This document shows, piece by piece, positions 32,740 through 32,803 of a stretch of 32,803 nucleotides of DNA. Below the pieces are notes generated by a model. That model made no database searches and was not told the DNA's origin. It was given only the letters and a program-made list of their open reading frames with translations. Position 1 is the stretch's first letter. Every line of letters begins with the position of its first letter. A program made the translations under genes and the position numbers. This stretch comes from Coxiellaceae bacterium UBA6002 (GTDB taxonomy: Bacteria > Pseudomonadota > Gammaproteobacteria > UBA6002): positions 1-32,803 of the forward strand of contig DJAM01000095.1 of NCBI GenBank assembly GCA_002429595.1, written 5' to 3'.

Positions 32740-32803
32740 GTCATTCCCGCGCAGGCGGGAACCCATCATTGGAGCGGCTTCGGGAATGGGTTCCCGCCTG
32801 CGC
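32740..32803 (+). repeat. 73-bp palindromic repeat, copy 4, cut by the window end
   Basis: The first 64 bases of the element are present, from GTCATTCCCGCG through the right arm ending CCCGCCTGCGC at the last base. The missing nine bases would complete the GGGAATGAC end. The left arm is identical to copy 3 over its first 27 bases; the centre contains GCGGCTTCGGGAATGGG. Confidence 0.8.

Noticed and set aside
32657..32803. CRISPR-like series of short repeats
   Set aside because: The repeated part is only 6-12 bases, spacings vary from 19 to 23, the units belong to the arms of the 73-bp palindrome, and there are no unique spacers of uniform size or cas genes.

Overview
The window looks like a chromosomal segment of a Gram-negative gammaproteobacterium. 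The Lpt/Kds lipopolysaccharide genes, the Mla phospholipid-transport operon, murA, bamD, rluD, recJ and dusA are all of gammaproteobacterial type and partly in the usual gene order. Moderate A+T content, an ankyrin-repeat membrane protein, a PAS-like/LuxR regulator and a giant eukaryote-like multidomain protein suggest a host-associated lineage such as the Legionellales (Coxiella/Legionella/Berkiella-like). That placement is inference, not shown by a marker gene. No rRNA, tRNA, CRISPR array or intact transposase gene was seen.

Layout. 36-3334 (minus): kdsD-kdsC-lptC-lptA-lptB, Kdo synthesis and LPS export. 3436-7665 (plus, divergent): mlaF-mlaE-mlaD-mlaC-mlaB-murA, followed by a Nif3-family gene. 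8456-10423 (minus): ankyrin-repeat protein with two C-terminal membrane segments. 10424-10757: gene-free, holding a 73-bp palindromic repeat and a C/G-rich hairpin. 10758-12883 (minus): a DegP/DegQ-type protease and pgeF. 13016-20872 (plus): one 2618-codon gene. 20954-22686 (minus): a LuxR-type regulator and rluD. 22831-23586 (plus): bamD. 23665-25682 (minus): glutamine-dependent nadE and a Mth938-like gene. 25884-30886 (plus): alaC, an RpfE-family gene, recJ, dusA. 30936-32549 (minus): rpmE and an MFS transporter. The window ends inside a repeat cluster.

The most unusual object is the 2618-residue protein. In one uninterrupted frame it joins an N-terminal LRR-like unit, an NRPS-type adenylation domain, a carrier domain with its phosphopantetheine serine, a thioesterase with a full Ser-Asp-His triad, a STAND/NB-ARC-type NTPase, a helical TPR-like solenoid, a polymerase-beta-fold nucleotidyltransferase of the DUF294/GlnD type with all acidic residues, a second LRR block resembling the N-terminal one, and a basic tail with an RS-type motif. 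There is no condensation domain. It lies with the luxR-type gene between rluD and pgeF, which are neighbours in many gammaproteobacteria, so the pair looks like an accessory insertion into a core locus. Its function is unknown; a host-directed effector or a nucleotide-gated signal or defence enzyme are both possible.

A second theme is a dispersed 73-bp palindromic repeat (arms GTCATTCCCGCG / CGCGGGAATGAC). There are three complete copies and one cut by the window end, plus clusters of single arms at four places. One copy lies inside a larger structure whose 21-bp perfect inverted repeat includes the last codons of the RpfE-family gene.
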